From Acidobacteriota bacterium (GTDB lineage: Bacteria; Acidobacteriota; Terriglobia; Terriglobales; Acidobacteriaceae): 38,554 nucleotides of DNA. The translations under genes and the position numbers were made by a program. Where the stretch lies: contig QIAU01000169.1 in assembly GCA_003225055.1 (NCBI GenBank), forward strand, positions 1 through 38,554, in the 5' to 3' direction. This document shows, piece after piece, positions 1 to 7,097 of the stretch. Every line of letters begins with the position of its first letter. The stretch's first letter is position 1. The notes under the pieces were generated by a model that was not told where the DNA came from, ran no database searches, and saw only the letters and a program-made list of their open reading frames with translations.

Positions 1-24
1 TAGGCGAATGTAAGGCGAAGGTAG

Positions 25-261
25 TCCCGTCCCAAGCAGCCCGAAAACGCAATCTGTTGTCCCGCCGAGCCAGCGTATTCGCATGGTCTGTGTCGCAAGC
101 ACTACGATGGCGTGCGCTTTACCGGACGCTTGACCGGCGTTAGCACCCAAATTCGCGAAGCGCTCGATGCTGAGATTAAGTCAATCCTGCGTGCCAAGCG
201 CAAGTATGAACGCGACGCGACGAGAGTGCGTACGGAGCGTCCACAACCGAGTTCCGGCTGA
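25..261 (+). pseudogene. Zinc-finger-like ORF fragment
   Basis: This frame is open from just after a TAG at 22-24 to a TGA at 259-261 but has no in-frame ATG near its beginning, so it is a fragment or lacks its start. The translation holds a run of Cys and His (CCP, then HGLCRKHY) that resembles a small zinc-binding knuckle, followed by a basic helical tail. ATG 262 follows the stop directly in the same frame and opens an integrase remnant, so the two pieces may have been joined by rearrangement. I do not recognise a family and assign no function. Confidence 0.25.
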
Positions 262-679
262 ATGTTTGCTTCCAGCAGCAACGACACTCCCATTAGCCTG
301 AACAACGTCCGTACGCGCCTGATCCCAGCCTGCACTGAAGAAAGGCCGTCTTCAATGGAAGGGCTATCACGCTTTCCGGCGCGGGCTCGCGACTGTGCTC
401 TATTCGCTCGGAGTGCCTGATAAAATCATTCAGCGGATTCTCCGGCACAGCAGCCTGAATGTAACGATGTCGAGCTACGTGAAGACTGCAGCCGAGGATG
501 TGAAGCAAGAAATGAAGAAACTGGAGAAGGCGTGGAAGGAGACAAAACCCAAAGCTGCCTCGCATGTTGCCGTGCCTGTTGCCGCTGCTCCAAAACGGGA
601 GCTTTACTGCAGGTGGCTTACTGGCGTTCTTCTGATAAGCTCTTTGCAATCAACGAAGTACCTTCCAGCGGGCCCGTAG
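262..679 (+). pseudogene. Tyrosine recombinase (phage integrase), C-terminal remnant with frameshift
   Basis: This is the catalytic C-terminus of a tyrosine recombinase. In one frame (262 to about 325) the residues resemble the stretch before the active site (TPISLNNVR). Near 325-330 the homology jumps to a second frame that reads WKGYHAFRRG, giving the HxxR motif, then LRHSSLNVTMSSYVK with the second His and the nucleophile Tyr. The N-terminal core-binding domain and the first catalytic Arg are missing. The frame runs on to a TAG inside the tRNA gene at 677-679, so the original C-terminus is probably lost too. It cannot encode an active recombinase and is likely the scar of an old integration beside the tRNA. 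Confidence 0.75.
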
Positions 680-745
680 CTCAGCGGTTAGAGCAGTGGA
701 CTCATAATCCATTGGTCCCAGGTTCAAATCCTGGCGGGCCCACCA
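670..745 (+). tRNA. tRNA-Ile(CAU), lysidine-modified type (tRNA-Ile2)
   Basis: A complete 76-nt cloverleaf folds by eye. The acceptor stem is GGGCCCG paired with CGGGCCC, the D stem GCTC/GAGC, the anticodon stem GTGGA/TCCAT with loop CTCATAA, and the T stem CCAGG/CCTGG with loop TTCAAAT. The discriminator is A and CCA is encoded. The anticodon is CAT, which fits Met or the minor Ile tRNA. C4-G69 and C5-G68 in the acceptor stem are elements that TilS uses to recognise tRNA-Ile2, and elongator tRNA-Met of E. coli lacks them, so Ile2 is preferred. With lysidine at C34 it would read AUA codons. The gene lies between two integrase remnants. Confidence 0.9.
702..745. other. Probable integration (att) core in the tRNA 3' half
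   Basis: The leftward integrase frame at 702-1460 ends inside the tRNA, its TGA lying in the anticodon loop. An integrase gene abutting the 3' half of a tRNA gene is the standard arrangement of an island integrated at that tRNA. I found no second copy of the tRNA 3' sequence elsewhere in the window, so the far end of the island was lost or lies outside. Confidence 0.45.
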
Positions 746-1460
746 AACCTAAGCCCATAACCTGTAATGGTTTACTAAATTGTAGCTGCCTTGCATTGTT
801 GGCCACAATTTGCCCGGTGGCAGTAGTGGTGGCAGTTGGCCGAACCGTACGCTTACGCCGTGGTGCTGCTGATTTTTTGACCAGCATCTCTACTGCAGTC
901 TGCTCATGTCCGGGAGCCAGGTGAGCATAGCGGCAGGTCATTTGGATACTCTTGTGTCCCGCGAGTTCCTGCACAGTCCGGAGATCAATCCCTTTCATGA
1001 CTAGGCGGCTGATGAACGTGTGACGCAGGCAATGCGAGGTGAAATCCTTCAGGCCAGTAGCTCCCAACGCAGCTTCAAACCAGCAGCGGGGACTGTGCAG
1101 GGAGAATACACGCCCTACTCCCAGGCTGTGATTCTTCAATCCGGACAGTATCGCCGTCACTCGCGAATTCATACGCACATGCCGTGCATCCCCGTGCTTG
1201 CTTTTTGGGATCGTGATGACTTGGTTCTTGAAGTCCACGAACTCCCAAAGCATCCCATATTGCTCGCTGAGGCGCATTCCAGTATGTAACGCAACTTCGA
1301 ACTCCGGTAGGCGCTTCGGACAGTCGCGTCGAATGACCCTGCGCATGGCGGTTTCTTCTTTATCACTCAGCCACCGGATGCGGGCATTGTTCTCCTTCCT
1401 CTGGTGAACCAGTCGGGCGGGGTTTCCATCGGGCCGCGCCAGAACATCGGTGCTGGCCAA
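702..1460 (-). pseudogene. Tyrosine recombinase, N-terminally truncated (tRNA-adjacent integrase)
   Basis: The 252-residue frame has all expected catalytic elements of a tyrosine recombinase in order: Arg in TGMRLSEQ, a beta-hairpin Lys in SKHG, HxxR in HCLRHTF, His in AGHKS and Tyr in CRYAHL. Full-length integrases of this type are longer and start with a SAM-like core-binding domain. Here an in-frame TGA lies directly before the TTG at 1458-1460, so that domain is absent. The last residues (PGFEPGT) are read from tRNA sequence and are typical of tRNA-overlapping integrase ends. The catalytic domain looks intact, but the protein would probably not bind arm sites. It is best treated as a decaying integrase. 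Confidence 0.75.
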
Positions 1461-1605
1461 TCACATTACGCGAGTCACCGTTGAGATGAGTTCCTGGAAA
1501 TCCTTTTACTAACGCTCGGATCAGCGGCATCGCCTTTCTTGCGTGAATCGCAACCGCACTTTTCGGTAATCATTTCTTCAACTGTTTCTAGGATGTCGTG
1601 CGTAC

Positions 1606-1770
1606 TTATAATAGCTGCGTCGTAGGAATGGTTTTGAGGACAGCTTCTGCCTCAAGTGGCGGGCCTGAAGCACGAGCCGCATCAATTTGAACGTATGTCT
1701 CGCCGACTATTCCTGCGGTTGTCAGCGAGGCAGTTGAGTCGTTTGGGATTTTTAGTTCGTATGAAGGGGT
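1606..1770 (-). pseudogene. MCE/MlaD-family fragment
   Basis: About 50 codons read like the core of a bacterial MCE (MlaD-like) domain: a stretch around DSTASLTTAG, then GETYVQID and ASGPP. In intact relatives this is the strand and loop that follow the signal anchor and build the lipid-transport ring. The frame stops at 1606-1608. The helical segment that should follow is missing, and upstream of about 1770 the similarity fades. No mla-type ABC transporter genes are nearby. I read it as a leftover piece of a lipid-transport gene. The identification is by pattern memory and would need a profile search. Confidence 0.45.
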
Positions 1771-1790
1771 GAGCACACCGAGATGGTGGG

Positions 1791-2625
1791 ATGGGCTGTC
1801 TTCAACCTCTTCCTGAATCAGCTTCGCTGCCAGATGAACGATTTGCTCCTCTCGATGATCGTGGAATCGGCTTGGGTACATCGGCTTTGAAGCGCGGCAT
1901 CGAGGAAATGGTCAACGATCCTGAGATCCAGGAACGCATCGCACAGGAAACCGGAGATCCCAATCTGCTGGCTGACTTTCAGCACGGTCAGGCCCCGCTG
2001 GTATCCCGCGAATTTAGGCGCATCAACCCTTCCTACTTCAAGTCACGACAAAATTGGGCACGACTTGTCCTACTTGTCCAGTGCGTCGCTTTTAACTGCC
2101 TTCAGATGGAGCCCGACGAGGCGAGCGCGGCAGAAATGCAGGAACTGCTTTAACCGAGCGATCGCGTTGCACGCGTCTTCGGATGTAGACGGGGCAATCC
2201 TCCGTTACATGCACCTGCGCTTACCGGAGCAAGCTGCCGACGAGATATTGCAAACCTTCGACACCCACGAAGTCTACGATCGCCTCGCTGATCCCGCCTT
2301 GAAAGACGTTGTTCATGAAGCCGTCTGGTTCTGCTGGGAGCATGGCCGGGCGAATTATTCTCCGAGCGCTGAACGCCGACGCTTTATGGAATCGTATGTC
2401 GCGGGCCGGATACCAACTGCGAAGCTACTGGACGAGGCTTGGATCGCATGTCAAGCAGCTGAGAAGGACGCGCTGCGTGTTGGTCTGTTGCAGCAGGTCA
2501 GGGAACCGGAGCAGGCCCAATCAGGTGCGCCGGACCTGGACGCCCTCCAGGATGACGAGATTGACCGCTTGTACCACGGCACTCTACGGAAGATCGCGGC
2601 AGATTCACGTAAGTCAATCGTCTAA
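1791..2625 (+). pseudogene. Hypothetical soluble helical protein, frameshifted
   Basis: Two overlapping frames together look like one gene. The first (1791-2153) has gene-like codon use from about 1880 and ends with ...AEMQELL at a TAA. The second frame covers the same spot and continues as NRAIALHASSDVD through to the TAA ending at 2625. A one-base indel near 2148-2152 would join them into a charged, mostly helical protein of roughly 250 residues with no signal peptide or membrane segment. The first 25 or so residues of the upstream frame overlap another possible frame and may not be coding. I recognise no family. The break could be real decay, in keeping with the other broken genes around it, or a sequencing error. 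Confidence 0.45.
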
Positions 2626-2743
2626 ACTCCAATGAGATTTCAATCGTGGCAGCGGCAGACCAGACGGAAATGAACCAAGCTGGTCCGCCCCGACACGAAA
2701 ATCCACGCTGAGGGAAGTCAGAAGTAACAAGCCAGGTCAGACA

Positions 2744-2780
2744 GGGGCAACGATCAAAGTCGGGTCGCTGCCCCTTTTTT
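2744..2780 (+). terminator. Rho-independent terminator
   Basis: GGGGCAACGA pairs with TCGCTGCCCC (one A-C mismatch) across an 11-nt loop and is followed at once by six T. It lies about 120 nt after the hypothetical gene ending at 2625. Confidence 0.65.
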
Positions 2781-2785
2781 CCCCC

Positions 2786-3061
2786 GCTCTACGCAAGAAT
2801 CTGACGGAACCCGCGATTTTGGCGGGTTTGATCTTCAACGGACACGGGATTCCCACATTTCCCCAGCCACGACGGCGGCTGGTACCGTTTACCCCTGATG
2901 GACTTTTCCACGGTTTCCACGGCGCGTCATTTCCACGGCCAAGCTCTGGAGTTTGGGCCATTTTGGCTAGAATGCCGTCCTTGAGCCACAACTGGACGTT
3001 CAATTCCTCATTTTTCAGAACCCGCGACAGATGCACATTTTTCCAGATTCTTGCGTAGAGC
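2786..3061. repeat. 18-bp perfect inverted repeats bounding a 276-bp segment (MITE-like)
   Basis: GCTCTACGCAAGAATCTG at 2786-2803 recurs as its exact reverse complement at 3044-3061. The 240 bp between them hold no recognisable gene, only a leftward open frame without family resemblance and a C-rich stretch with repeated TTTCCACGG words. Terminal inverted repeats around a short non-coding core are the form of a miniature transposable element, but I see no convincing target-site duplication. Confidence 0.4.
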
Positions 3062-3223
3062 CTTTTTTTCTTCAACACCGCGCGGTGATCTCTTTCAGTC
3101 AATACCCATTCGGAATCAAGCAGGAATCGTGATCGGAATCACCCAGGAGTGCTGATTGGCTTCAGGTGGAATCCGCATCAGCTTTGTGCGCCTTGGACAT
3201 TAATGGGTAAAGAGCGGCCCAGC
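3062..3223. other. No gene seen
   Basis: About 160 nt between the inverted-repeat segment and the small membrane protein gene. I see no coding frame, hairpin or promoter I would defend. Confidence 0.4.
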
Positions 3224-3547
3224 TTACCGACCAACATCGGGATGCGATTTTGATGCGCCAGGCAGAGGCGGAATAGGCCCTTGATTCTTTCGTTTCGATG
3301 CCGCAATCTGACGCATAAGGCCCCACCAGATGGCCGAGAGAAGAAGCATAAGAGAGATATCCATGATCGCCACGGCTCGCCATGATGGGTAAAGCAGCCT
3401 TGGCTTCCCGGTTATAATGCGAAAAGCTGCATAGTCAATCCCGCGATATAAAACGGTGGCAGGAAGACCAAAACGAAGAACGGACTGCCAATAGCTACTG
3501 CACCTAAGACTGATCTGCTCTAGAGTCCATGTACGCGGTCTCTGCAT
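3224..3547 (-). CDS. Small hypothetical membrane protein (107 aa)
   Basis: The frame is open further upstream, but the ATG at 3545-3547 is preceded by a good ribosome-binding site (GAGGGGGG, a few bases upstream) and gives a compact product. Residues about 20-48 form a moderately hydrophobic segment (VLRFGLPATVLYRGIDY), and about 60-82 a clear membrane helix (MDISLMLLLSAIWWGLM). A basic, proline-rich tail follows. The single firm helix with Lys/Arg after it suggests an inner-membrane protein. No family is recognised. It sits alone in the decayed accessory region with no same-strand neighbour nearby, so context gives no hint of its role. Confidence 0.5.
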   Translation of the reverse strand: MQRPRTWTLEQISLRCSSYWQSVLRFGLPATVLYRGIDYAAFRIITGKPRLLYPSWRAVAIMDISLMLLLSAIWWGLMRQIAASKRKNQGPIPPLPGASKSHPDVGR

Positions 3548-3811
3548 CACACCCCCCTCGAAACCTATTTGTATATTTATTTCTAGACTAGCTTTCACCA
3601 CAAAGTCCATTAACGGGGACACGCCGCAATGTCCCGAGAGAGACTTGTAACTTACATATGGTATTCATCATGGCGGGTGAGCAGTGTCCGAGTCCGTATA
3701 CAAGGGACCTAGCGCCCGGGGGCGCCGTGGACGGCTCAGGCGCATCGGCATCGGCTCCCTTTCCTGCGAATTTCCGTTTTCAATCCGTAATAAATAAGTA
3801 AAGTACATCCG
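3548..3811. other. Intergenic, nothing firm
   Basis: About 260 nt between diverging frames. It is slightly AT-richer than its surroundings (ATTTGTATATTTATTTC at 3568-3584), which may hold promoter elements for the leftward membrane protein gene. I cannot define -35 and -10 boxes. Confidence 0.25.
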
Positions 3812-4315
3812 ATGGAGCTGGACACGTGTACCACGATTCATTTGGTACACCACACAACATTGCGGGGCACTATCGTCGGAACCGACTTTTTCGACAAGCC
3901 GGACACGCTACGCAATCTCTGGCCGAAGCTCATCCGAAGCTGAAGTATTGACGCACTGGAGCGGCTAACACAAAATCCAGGATCAACGTCGCCGCAAGAG
4001 ATTTCGAGCTGGCTGGAAAGTAGCGCGAGTGCCACGCAAGAGCCGTTTCCGTCCCCCGGAATGGGGATGGACGTGCGAATTGAGGGTAAAGATGTGATCG
4101 GCGCCAGTTTGGTTATAGATGATCATCCGATTCACATGGAATTGTTTCGCCGCAAATTGCCACAGCAACATCGACGGAGCGAAGGCCCGGAACCGGTCAC
4201 GCATTGCCAATCAGATTTGGAGCGGCCTATCGCTGATGTCGGGCGTCCTCCCACTGAGACACGCAGCCGGGCGAAGCGTTGGTTAGATCGCATCCTTTTA
4301 TGGAAACTGCGATGA
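3812..4315 (+). pseudogene. Hypothetical gene interrupted by an in-frame TGA
   Basis: From ATG 3812 the frame reads HTTLRGTIVGTDFFDKPDTL and on to WPKLIRS, meets TGA at 3941-3943, then continues in the same frame as SIDALERL... through DVRIEGKDVIGASLVIDDHPIHMELF to a stop at 4313-4315. The whole would be 167 residues. A plausible ancestral reading at the stop is RSYSIDALE, so a point mutation of a sense codon explains it better than recoding. The C-terminal pattern loosely recalls ARPP-1-like small proteins, but I am not sure. The last 45 or so residues are basic and less conserved in character. Selenocysteine is unlikely, since the surrounding residues suggest no redox site. Confidence 0.45.
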
Positions 4316-4403
4316 TCGGCTGCCCTTCGAGATGGGAGCCCCGACTCTCAACGTCCATCTGGAGTGGAGCCTTATAGCACGTACTCGTCGCTGATCATCA
4401 GGT

Positions 4404-4434
4404 AACCACCGCCGCCAGGCTTGCGGCGGCGGTT
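4404..4434 (-). terminator. Strong hairpin downstream of egtD
   Basis: AACCACCGCCGC pairs with GCGGCGGCGGTT (one mismatch) around a 7-nt loop. It starts 10 nt after the egtD stop on the minus strand. There is no T tract, so it may act as a 3' end stabiliser or a factor-dependent terminator. Confidence 0.45.
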
Positions 4435-4443
4435 CACCCCTCC

Positions 4444-5412
4444 TCAGTTTGCAATGAAGAGGTTTTCCGCAAAGCCCCACTCATCGTCGATCCACTGGGC
4501 GCGGCACCGGAAGCCTGCGGCCATGGCGATCTGGAGCAGTTCGTGGCGAGAGTACTTGTGGCTGCTTTCGGTCCAGATGGTTTCGCCTTCTTTGAAACAG
4601 ACTGAGAGATCGGCGGCGGGGATCGCGACCGTCTGTTTGCGGCTCGAGCGCAGGTGCATTTCTACGCTGCGGGCTTCGGGATTGAAGCGGGCGACGTGCT
4701 TGAATTGCTGCAGGTCGAAGTCGCCGTCAAGTTCGCGGTTAATGCGTGCCAGGAGGTTAAGGTTGAAGGCGGCGGTGACGCCCAGCGGATCGTCATAAGC
4801 GGCAATTAATTGCGGGACGGGTTTTTCCAGGTCGGTTCCCAGCAGCAGAGTGTCACCGGGTTCGAGAATGCGGCGAACCTGGCGCAGGAACTTGGTTCCG
4901 GCGGGCCGGTCAAAGTTTCCAATCGTGCTGCCGAGAAATAGCACCAGCAGGTGAGCGTGGTCCTGGCGGCGCGCCGCGACTTCGAGCAGGCCATCCAGAT
5001 ACTCGCGCTCGAAGCCCACGATGCTGATTGACTCCAAATCGCTGAGCTCGCGGCGGCACATGGCCAGCGCCGTGGCTGAGATTTCAATCGGACAATAATA
5101 AGTTTGCTGCCGGCTGCAGAGCGCTTCCAGCAGCCAGCGCGTTTTCTTGCCGCTGCCGCTGCCCAGTTCGGCCACAATCACCGGGTCGTCGATCCTGTCG
5201 ACGATATCGTTGGCGTGGCGCCTTAGAAGCCGCTCGTCGGCGCGCGTCAAGCCATATTCGGGGAGCACGCTGATGACTTCAAACAGCGCGGTGCCGACAT
5301 CGTCGTACAAGTATTTCGACGGGAGTTCTTTCTGGCCAGGGTGGGTGAGACCGGCACGGACGTCGGCGGCGAACTGGTACAGCGGATTGGGACTAATTGC
5401 GTGGGTGAGCAT
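4444..5412 (-). CDS. egtD: L-histidine N-alpha-methyltransferase EgtD
   Basis: EgtD transfers three methyl groups from SAM to the alpha-amino group of histidine to give hercynine, the first step of ergothioneine synthesis, in the cytoplasm. The 322-residue length matches the family. Visible landmarks are the N-terminal LPSKYLYDDVGTALFE segment, which in the family is linked to substrate binding, the SAM-binding ELGSGSGKKT at about residues 82-91, FLGSTIGNFDR in the central Rossmann part and the C-terminal WGFAENLFIA. ATG 5410-5412 has GAGGAAAG directly upstream, and that site overlaps the end of egtB, which suggests translational coupling. egtB ends 6 nt before this start, so the two form one operon. 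The gene is intact and the assignment is secure. Confidence 0.93.
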   Translation of the reverse strand: MLTHAISPNPLYQFAADVRAGLTHPGQKELPSKYLYDDVGTALFEVISVLPEYGLTRADERLLRRHANDIVDRIDDPVIVAELGSGSGKKTRWLLEALCSRQQTYYCPIEISATALAMCRRELSDLESISIVGFEREYLDGLLEVAARRQDHAHLLVLFLGSTIGNFDRPAGTKFLRQVRRILEPGDTLLLGTDLEKPVPQLIAAYDDPLGVTAAFNLNLLARINRELDGDFDLQQFKHVARFNPEARSVEMHLRSSRKQTVAIPAADLSVCFKEGETIWTESSHKYSRHELLQIAMAAGFRCRAQWIDDEWGFAENLFIAN

Positions 5413-5418
5413 CTTTCC

Positions 5419-6741
5419 TCAATTCTCCACGCAGCGAAAACCCGCATAGACGTACTGGTAATGAGCCTGAAACCAATTGCGAAACGAACGGCGCAACATG
5501 CACGCTGCGGTTCGGGCCGAGCCGCCATGAATCACGTAATGCTGCCCATCAAAGAAATTGGCGGAATATCCGGGATAGAACGAAAACGGCTCAAAACCGG
5601 GAAACGGTCCGAATAAAGAGGAGGTCCACTCCCAGCCGTTGCCTAGCAGGTCGGTGACCCCAAAGGCGCTCTGACCTTGAGGGAAAGCATTGACCGGAGT
5701 TGGATCCCAACTCTGAAAATCGAAATTGCCCAGGGTCGGGTCAGGCGGGTCAGCACCCCAGGGGAACGGTCGCTCAGAACCATCAGGGGTGCCGTAAGCG
5801 GCGCGGTGCCATTGGGCTTCTGTGGGCAAAGATTTTCCAGCCCAGCGCGCGTAGGCGCTGGCTTCCGCGTGGCTTACGTAAACCGGGGAAGTCAGGGAAA
5901 GAGGTAGTGCGGCAAACATGCCTCGGTAATGCCACTGGTCGCCGGCACGTCTCCAGAACGCGGGATGAGCGATGTTGTGCTCGGTTTTCCACTTCCAGCC
6001 GGCTTCCGTCCAAAGATCGCGATTCTCGTATCCGCCACCGGCGATGAACTCGAGATATTGCCCGTTGGTGACCGGGTACTGATCCATCGCAAAAACCGGA
6101 ACGTCTACGACGTGGGATTCGTATTCGTTGTCCCAGCCGAAAGCATTGACGTCGGAGCGCGAGAGCCCAAGAGTCGCACAGCCGGCGGCAATTTCAACCA
6201 TCCGTGGCGTGAGCGCTGGAGTCGGACAATCAGGTTTGCGCGCCTGCCGAATCTTCTGATCGAGCGGCAACTGATGCAGCATGTAGGCGAGGGTTTCCGC
6301 ATGCATCAGCCGATGTTCAACGGCCACGTTGAGCAACTGGCTGAGGCTGAATCCGTTGTTCGACTCCGCCAAGGCCGCTACGTCCAGTCGGGCGTCGAGC
6401 GCTTCGCGAATGCGGCGAACGTAATTGCGCACGGCTTCCACAGATGGCCAGTCAGTCGCCTGATCGGAAGGCAGTCCGCCATCCACAGGATCAATGCCAA
6501 AGGCAAACAAGTGGTCGAAATCAGGATGGAAAGACTGCAGATTCAGAATGCGTTCGCGCAGAAGGTTCCAATCGAAGGCTTCGAGGTGACCAATATAGAA
6601 GACGATGCGGTGCCTCTCCGGGATGGGCCGATAGTAGAGAGCTTCGGGCGGCACCAGATTGAAGAGTTGGTCGGTGAGGGCGCGAGCGTCTGACAGGCGT
6701 TCCAGCAGGGGTGGTCGAACCGCATTTTGCGCGACGAGCAT
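5419..6741 (-). CDS. egtB: Ergothioneine sulfoxide synthase EgtB
   Basis: EgtB is a non-heme iron enzyme that uses O2 to join the hercynine imidazole C2 to a cysteine-type thiol and oxidise the sulfur. The 440-residue protein has the two expected parts: an N-terminal DinB-like helical bundle and a C-terminal formylglycine-generating-enzyme-like domain (LLGNGWEWTSSLFG, RSFRNWF, YAGFRC). The iron triad is visible as His52 (GHLEAF) and His143/His147 (EHRLMH). ATG 6739-6741 has GAGGGGG a few bases upstream. No egtA, egtC or egtE lies beside it, so whether the sulfur donor is cysteine or gamma-glutamylcysteine, and which lyase finishes the pathway, cannot be told here. Confidence 0.93.
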   Translation of the reverse strand: MLVAQNAVRPPLLERLSDARALTDQLFNLVPPEALYYRPIPERHRIVFYIGHLEAFDWNLLRERILNLQSFHPDFDHLFAFGIDPVDGGLPSDQATDWPSVEAVRNYVRRIREALDARLDVAALAESNNGFSLSQLLNVAVEHRLMHAETLAYMLHQLPLDQKIRQARKPDCPTPALTPRMVEIAAGCATLGLSRSDVNAFGWDNEYESHVVDVPVFAMDQYPVTNGQYLEFIAGGGYENRDLWTEAGWKWKTEHNIAHPAFWRRAGDQWHYRGMFAALPLSLTSPVYVSHAEASAYARWAGKSLPTEAQWHRAAYGTPDGSERPFPWGADPPDPTLGNFDFQSWDPTPVNAFPQGQSAFGVTDLLGNGWEWTSSLFGPFPGFEPFSFYPGYSANFFDGQHYVIHGGSARTAACMLRRSFRNWFQAHYQYVYAGFRCVEN

Positions 6742-7097
6742 ATCTGGCCCCCTCGTGCGAAAAACGACTCTCCCTTCGATGAGGGAGCAGAGCGTCTGGT
6801 TACAGCATTTAGTTCAGCCCGCTTGGGTTGGATAAGGGGCGATCTTCGAGGAGCCGATCAGTTGGGCTCATCCCATTGAAAGCAGGCAGTTTGCCCGGGG
6901 GCGAGACGGCAGGGAGCGCCAATTTCCACATCCCGTCGGGCCATCCGTGCCTCCGGGCGCTCGATTCATTGCGCATTTACACGCTATTCATCTGCTGTTA
7001 ACAAAGCCGCTCTAGGATCAAACGTTCTCGAAATAAGTGGCAGAGACGGTCACGGTTCGGGTTCAGGCAACATTGACGGAGGATTCACGGAGGCGCG
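6742..7097. other. Divergent intergenic region, egtB / porin
   Basis: About 355 nt between divergent genes, so it must hold promoters for both. Candidate AT-richer blocks lie at 6975-7010 (TTTACAC, TTAACAAAG), but I cannot pair convincing -35/-10 boxes. GGAGG sits just before the porin ATG. No ORF or stable hairpin stands out. Confidence 0.35.

Noticed and set aside
2737-3102. Leftward 121-codon open frame across the inverted-repeat segment
   Set aside because: No start signal, odd composition, and it spans both inverted repeats, so it is not likely to be coding.
5929-6693. Rightward 254-codon open frame
   Set aside because: Antisense of egtB; the EgtB reading has iron ligands and FGE motifs while this frame has none.
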